From Candidatus Methanomethylophilaceae archaeon (GTDB taxonomy: Archaea > Thermoplasmatota > Thermoplasmata > Methanomassiliicoccales > Methanomethylophilaceae): DNA of 8,007 nucleotides. Below are positions 5,956-8,007 of the stretch, piece by piece. A program made the translations under genes and the position numbers. Every line of letters starts with the position of its first letter. Positions within the stretch are counted from its first letter, which is position 1. The DNA is taken from contig JALNYB010000060.1 in assembly GCA_023230065.1 (NCBI GenBank), positions 1-8,007 on the forward strand, written 5' to 3'. A model generated the notes under the pieces. It was not told the origin of the DNA, searched no databases, and saw nothing but the letters and a program-made list of their open reading frames with translations.

Positions 5956-6387
5956 ATGTATAAAAAAATATTAATCACTAGTGATGGCAGTGAAAGCAAC
6001 AAGTATGCCATAGATGATGGTTTGAATCTTGCGAAGAGCATCGGAGCTGAAGTTACAGCATTGTGTGTCTTTGATATTGGGAGCTATGCCAATGTTGCAC
6101 AAGGTTATGGACTTGGCGATGAAAGAGGATATATGATGGAAGCTTCAGAGGAGGCTTTGAAGTATGTACTAGAGAAAGGAAAAGAACTGGGAGTTAAGGT
6201 CACACCCAAGATCATTTCTGGACGTCCGGCAGATAGTATTGTAGAAGAATCAAAGAATTATGATCTTGTTGTCTGTGGTACTTTGGGGCGTACGGGAGTT
6301 TCACGTGCATTAGTGGGAAGTGTTGCCGAGAAAGTGGTTAGGATGTCCTACTGCCCTGTACTTGTATGTCGTAAGATGACAGAATGA
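5956..6387 (+). CDS. Universal stress protein, UspA family, ATP-binding type
   Basis: This is a single Usp domain of 143 residues, the usual length. It opens with MYKKILITSDGSE, the first beta strand with the conserved Asp of the nucleotide pocket. The C-terminal loop is GTLGRTGVSRALVGS (108-122), which fits the G-x2-G-x9-G-S/T ATP-binding motif of UspF/MJ0577-type proteins, with glycines at 108, 111 and 121 and Ser122. The last strand, CPVLVCR, is also typical. It is a soluble cytoplasmic protein, probably a dimer, linked to stress or starvation responses in the family; a specific role cannot be read from the sequence. A second ATG at 5950 would add Met-Ile. 5956 is preferred for its fit to the family N-terminus and the TATA spacing. 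It stands alone between non-coding gaps. Confidence 0.93.
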   Translation: MYKKILITSDGSESNKYAIDDGLNLAKSIGAEVTALCVFDIGSYANVAQGYGLGDERGYMMEASEEALKYVLEKGKELGVKVTPKIISGRPADSIVEESKNYDLVVCGTLGRTGVSRALVGSVAEKVVRMSYCPVLVCRKMTE

Positions 6388-6414
6388 TCGATGTTACAGT
6401 AGATATTTCAAACC

Positions 6415-6426
6415 TTTTCTTATTTT
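6415..6426 (+). terminator. T-rich terminator after the universal stress protein gene
   Basis: TTTTCTTATTTT begins 27 nt after the stop. No stable stem precedes it, which fits the oligo-T terminators common in archaea. Confidence 0.4.
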
Positions 6427-6564
6427 AATTCAGGCGTTTAGTATACGCGCGACTTCACAAAGATAAAGATTTAGGCGTATATTTGTATTTATTAATACTT
6501 TTATGTGTATTTTATTTCTTTAATGAATATATATGTACATAATATTTGCCGTATTGATGATAAT

Positions 6565-6609
6565 ATTATATACTACAATTAAGTGGGAGTCTAATCAAGT
6601 CCAAAGGAG
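6565..6609 (+). promoter_or_regulatory. TATA box and strong Shine-Dalgarno of the surface-protein gene
   Basis: ATTATATA at 6565-6572 is a good archaeal TATA box. Transcription would start near 6594. The leader of about 22 nt contains AAAGGAG (6603-6609), 7 nt before the ATG at 6617. This is one of the clearest ribosome-binding sites in the window and fixes the start. Confidence 0.65.
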
Positions 6610-6616
6610 TTATCTC

Positions 6617-8007
6617 ATGACTACTAAACTAAGAAAGATAAATTTTGCCGCGATCTTAGTTGTTGCGATGACATCGGTAATAGCAACCGTTGTCATTGAT
6701 TCTACAGATTCGGATGCAGAGTCAACCACCTTTACGGATGGCGGAATCACTTATAAGGTAACATCGATCGCTACGGAGGATCATACAGGTACTGTTAAGA
6801 TCATCGGATTTGACTCAGGATATGATGCAGGTGAAACAGGCTTAAATTTATCAGCTATTGTATCTATTAATAGTGTTACGTACAATGTTACAGGCATTAA
6901 TAAAGATGCTTTCAAAGGATGTATATCATTATACAATGTCTATATTCCTAACACGATGGTCCTCGATATGTACGCATTTGCGGATTGCACATCTTTGAAG
7001 ACTGTAGAATTCGAGGATGGTCCGACAACGTTGGCATCATCAGTATTCAACGGATGTATTGGATTGGAAATTGTGAAGTTACCTTCGACGTTGACAGAGA
7101 TCCCAACCAGATTTCTTAACACATGTACAAGTTTGGCCTCTATAGAGATACCTTCAAGTGTGACAAAGATAGGATCATATGCATTCGGATATTCAGGATT
7201 AACGTCATTAATAATTCCAGATAGCGTTACAGAGATTGATAACGAGATATGTTTCAATTGTTGCTCCCTCGAATATGTGTATGTGAGTGGAAACCTTTCA
7301 GTCGCTGGTACAAGCACATTCATGAATTACGGAACAAATGTATTAGAAGCAATAGTGAGTAGCAGTGAGAATTCACTCAATCTGATCAAGTCAGGAATAA
7401 GAGATAATTCTACTTACCCAGAGATTAATGATGGAAATAAAACATTTTGTGCATTGTCTAAAGTATCTATATCCGATGCAGTTCAAGGATTAAAGGAATT
7501 GTTAGAATATGAAGTACCTGCGTGGACAATAACATATGTTGATGGTACAGGCAGTACAATCCTGTCTGCATCAGAGGAAGCAACAGCCTCCATTAATTCT
7601 GACGGATCCATATCAGTGATATATGCCGTTAGCAGCAATATGCCTACAAAAGATGGATGCGCATTTCTCGGATGGGCCATCAATGGTACTATCGTCACAG
7701 GATCAATCGTATTGACCTCAGATGTTGTAATTACTGCCATATGGTCATCATACACTGTAACATTCGATTCGAATGGCGGTTCGGATGTAGAGTCTCAGAC
7801 TGTTGCTTACGGGACTGTGATATCTCTTTCTGAGATCGTTAAAGATGAGACATCCTCTGCGATATACACATTCGACGGATGGTTCGATGTTGATGGAAAC
7901 TCGGTTGGAACAGAATATACTGTTACATCCGATATTACACTGTACGCTCATTTCAATGAGACATCCAAATATACGATATCATTCAACTCGAATGGCGGTT
8001 CGGATGT
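6617..8007 (+). CDS. BspA-like leucine-rich-repeat surface protein with InlB-type repeats, 3' end outside the window
   Basis: The frame is open from the ATG to the right edge: 463 complete codons and no stop. Residues 1-35 look like a secretion signal, with a basic KLRK followed by the hydrophobic INFAAILVVAMTSVIATVVI and a possible cleavage after DSDA. From about 93 to 228 there are six BspA-type leucine-rich repeats of 22-24 residues with the pattern AF-x-x-C-x-S-L-x-x-V-x-I-P. Examples include AFKGCISLYNVYIP, AFADCTSLKTVEF and FLNTCTSLASIEIP. A Ser/Asn-rich spacer follows. Then come InlB B-type (Listeria-Bacteroides) repeats: a degenerate one at about 303-377, a typical one at about 379-447 (YTVTFDSNGG, FDGWF, SDITLYAHF), and a third beginning at 452. 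Such proteins are surface-exposed and used for adhesion or host interaction in gut microbes (family knowledge). The membrane or wall anchor must lie beyond the window. Confidence 0.9.
   Translation, partial: MTTKLRKINFAAILVVAMTSVIATVVIDSTDSDAESTTFTDGGITYKVTSIATEDHTGTVKIIGFDSGYDAGETGLNLSAIVSINSVTYNVTGINKDAFKGCISLYNVYIPNTMVLDMYAFADCTSLKTVEFEDGPTTLASSVFNGCIGLEIVKLPSTLTEIPTRFLNTCTSLASIEIPSSVTKIGSYAFGYSGLTSLIIPDSVTEIDNEICFNCCSLEYVYVSGNLSVAGTSTFMNYGTNVLEAIVSSSENSLNLIKSGIRDNSTYPEINDGNKTFCALSKVSISDAVQGLKELLEYEVPAWTITYVDGTGSTILSASEEATASINSDGSISVIYAVSSNMPTKDGCAFLGWAINGTIVTGSIVLTSDVVITAIWSSYTVTFDSNGGSDVESQTVAYGTVISLSEIVKDETSSAIYTFDGWFDVDGNSVGTEYTVTSDITLYAHFNETSKYTISFNSNGGSD
7761..8007 (+). repeat. Tandem InlB-type repeat, 219-nt period
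   Basis: A 28-nt stretch at 7761-7788 recurs at 7980-8007 with 26 of 28 bases identical, starting CATTCRAYTCGAATGGCGGT. The spacing is exactly 219 nt (73 codons), in frame, and encodes the FxSNGGSDV start of each InlB-type unit. The window ends inside the second copy, so the array probably continues. Confidence 0.85.

Larger units (their letters stand above)
6388..6616. other. Non-coding gap before the surface-protein gene
   Basis: It contains the T-rich terminator, an imperfect palindrome GCGTTTAGTATACGC (6434-6448, six of seven pairs), a very AT-rich stretch with a 10-nt palindrome TATGTACATA (6532-6541), and the promoter and ribosome-binding site of the next gene. A 19-codon ORF (6523-6582) is not credible. 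No RNA gene was seen. Confidence 0.5.

Noticed and set aside
6523..6582. 19-codon ORF (+) before the surface-protein gene
   Set aside because: It is in a very AT-rich promoter stretch, has no ribosome-binding site and overlaps the TATA box.
6940..7951. Three minus-strand open frames opposite the surface-protein gene
   Set aside because: The plus-strand frame has a signal peptide, leucine-rich and InlB repeats, a strong ribosome-binding site and no stop. The minus-strand frames are its shadows.
7761..8007. Direct repeats considered as CRISPR or attachment sites
   Set aside because: They are in frame, 219 nt apart, and encode the conserved start of a protein repeat.

Overview
The window looks like a chromosomal segment of a methanogenic archaeon, most likely of the order Methanomassiliicoccales (Thermoplasmatota, often gut-associated). 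This is an inference. The sequence shows AT-rich intergenic regions, archaeal TATA-like boxes upstream of genes, a mixture of Shine-Dalgarno-led and apparently leaderless starts, a free-standing archaeal-type ACT regulator next to homoserine dehydrogenase, and a BspA-like leucine-rich-repeat surface protein with InlB-type repeats. No marker gene (rRNA, methanogenesis) is present, so the order-level call is moderate.

Left part (1-843): a non-coding start of the window with two strong hairpins, then a small membrane-anchored protein of unknown function (234-809, +) that ends in a terminator with a UUCG tetraloop. A second hairpin (858-879) terminates the convergent minus-strand operon, so the two transcription units are sealed back to back.

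Centre (887-5613, minus strand): a tight five-gene operon. In transcription order it encodes an ACT-domain regulator, homoserine dehydrogenase (hom), citramalate synthase (cimA), a small UPF0237 ACT protein and a UPF0210 (DUF711, 'PFL family') protein. Gaps are 0 to 5 nt, apart from one short junction where the cimA start is ambiguous. Hom commits aspartate semialdehyde to threonine and methionine. CimA makes 2-oxobutyrate for isoleucine from pyruvate and acetyl-CoA without threonine. The operon therefore joins the threonine branch to the threonine-independent isoleucine route, with two stand-alone ACT sensors and the LeuA-type regulatory domain of CimA as likely feedback points. The UPF0237/UPF0210 pair has no assigned function, and its position here is the most suggestive clue in the window.

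Right part (5614-8007): a divergent AT-rich control region with several inverted repeats, including an operator-like palindrome beside the promoter of a universal stress protein (5956-6387, +). A 229-nt non-coding gap follows. Then comes the 5' part of a large secreted surface protein (6617 to beyond 8007, +) with a signal peptide, six BspA-type leucine-rich repeats and at least three InlB-type repeats. It runs off the window inside a repeat.

No tRNA, rRNA, CRISPR array, insertion sequence or phage gene was recognised. I found no clear new multi-gene system. The best leads are the UPF0237/UPF0210 pair inside the Hom/CimA operon and the palindrome in the stress-protein promoter.
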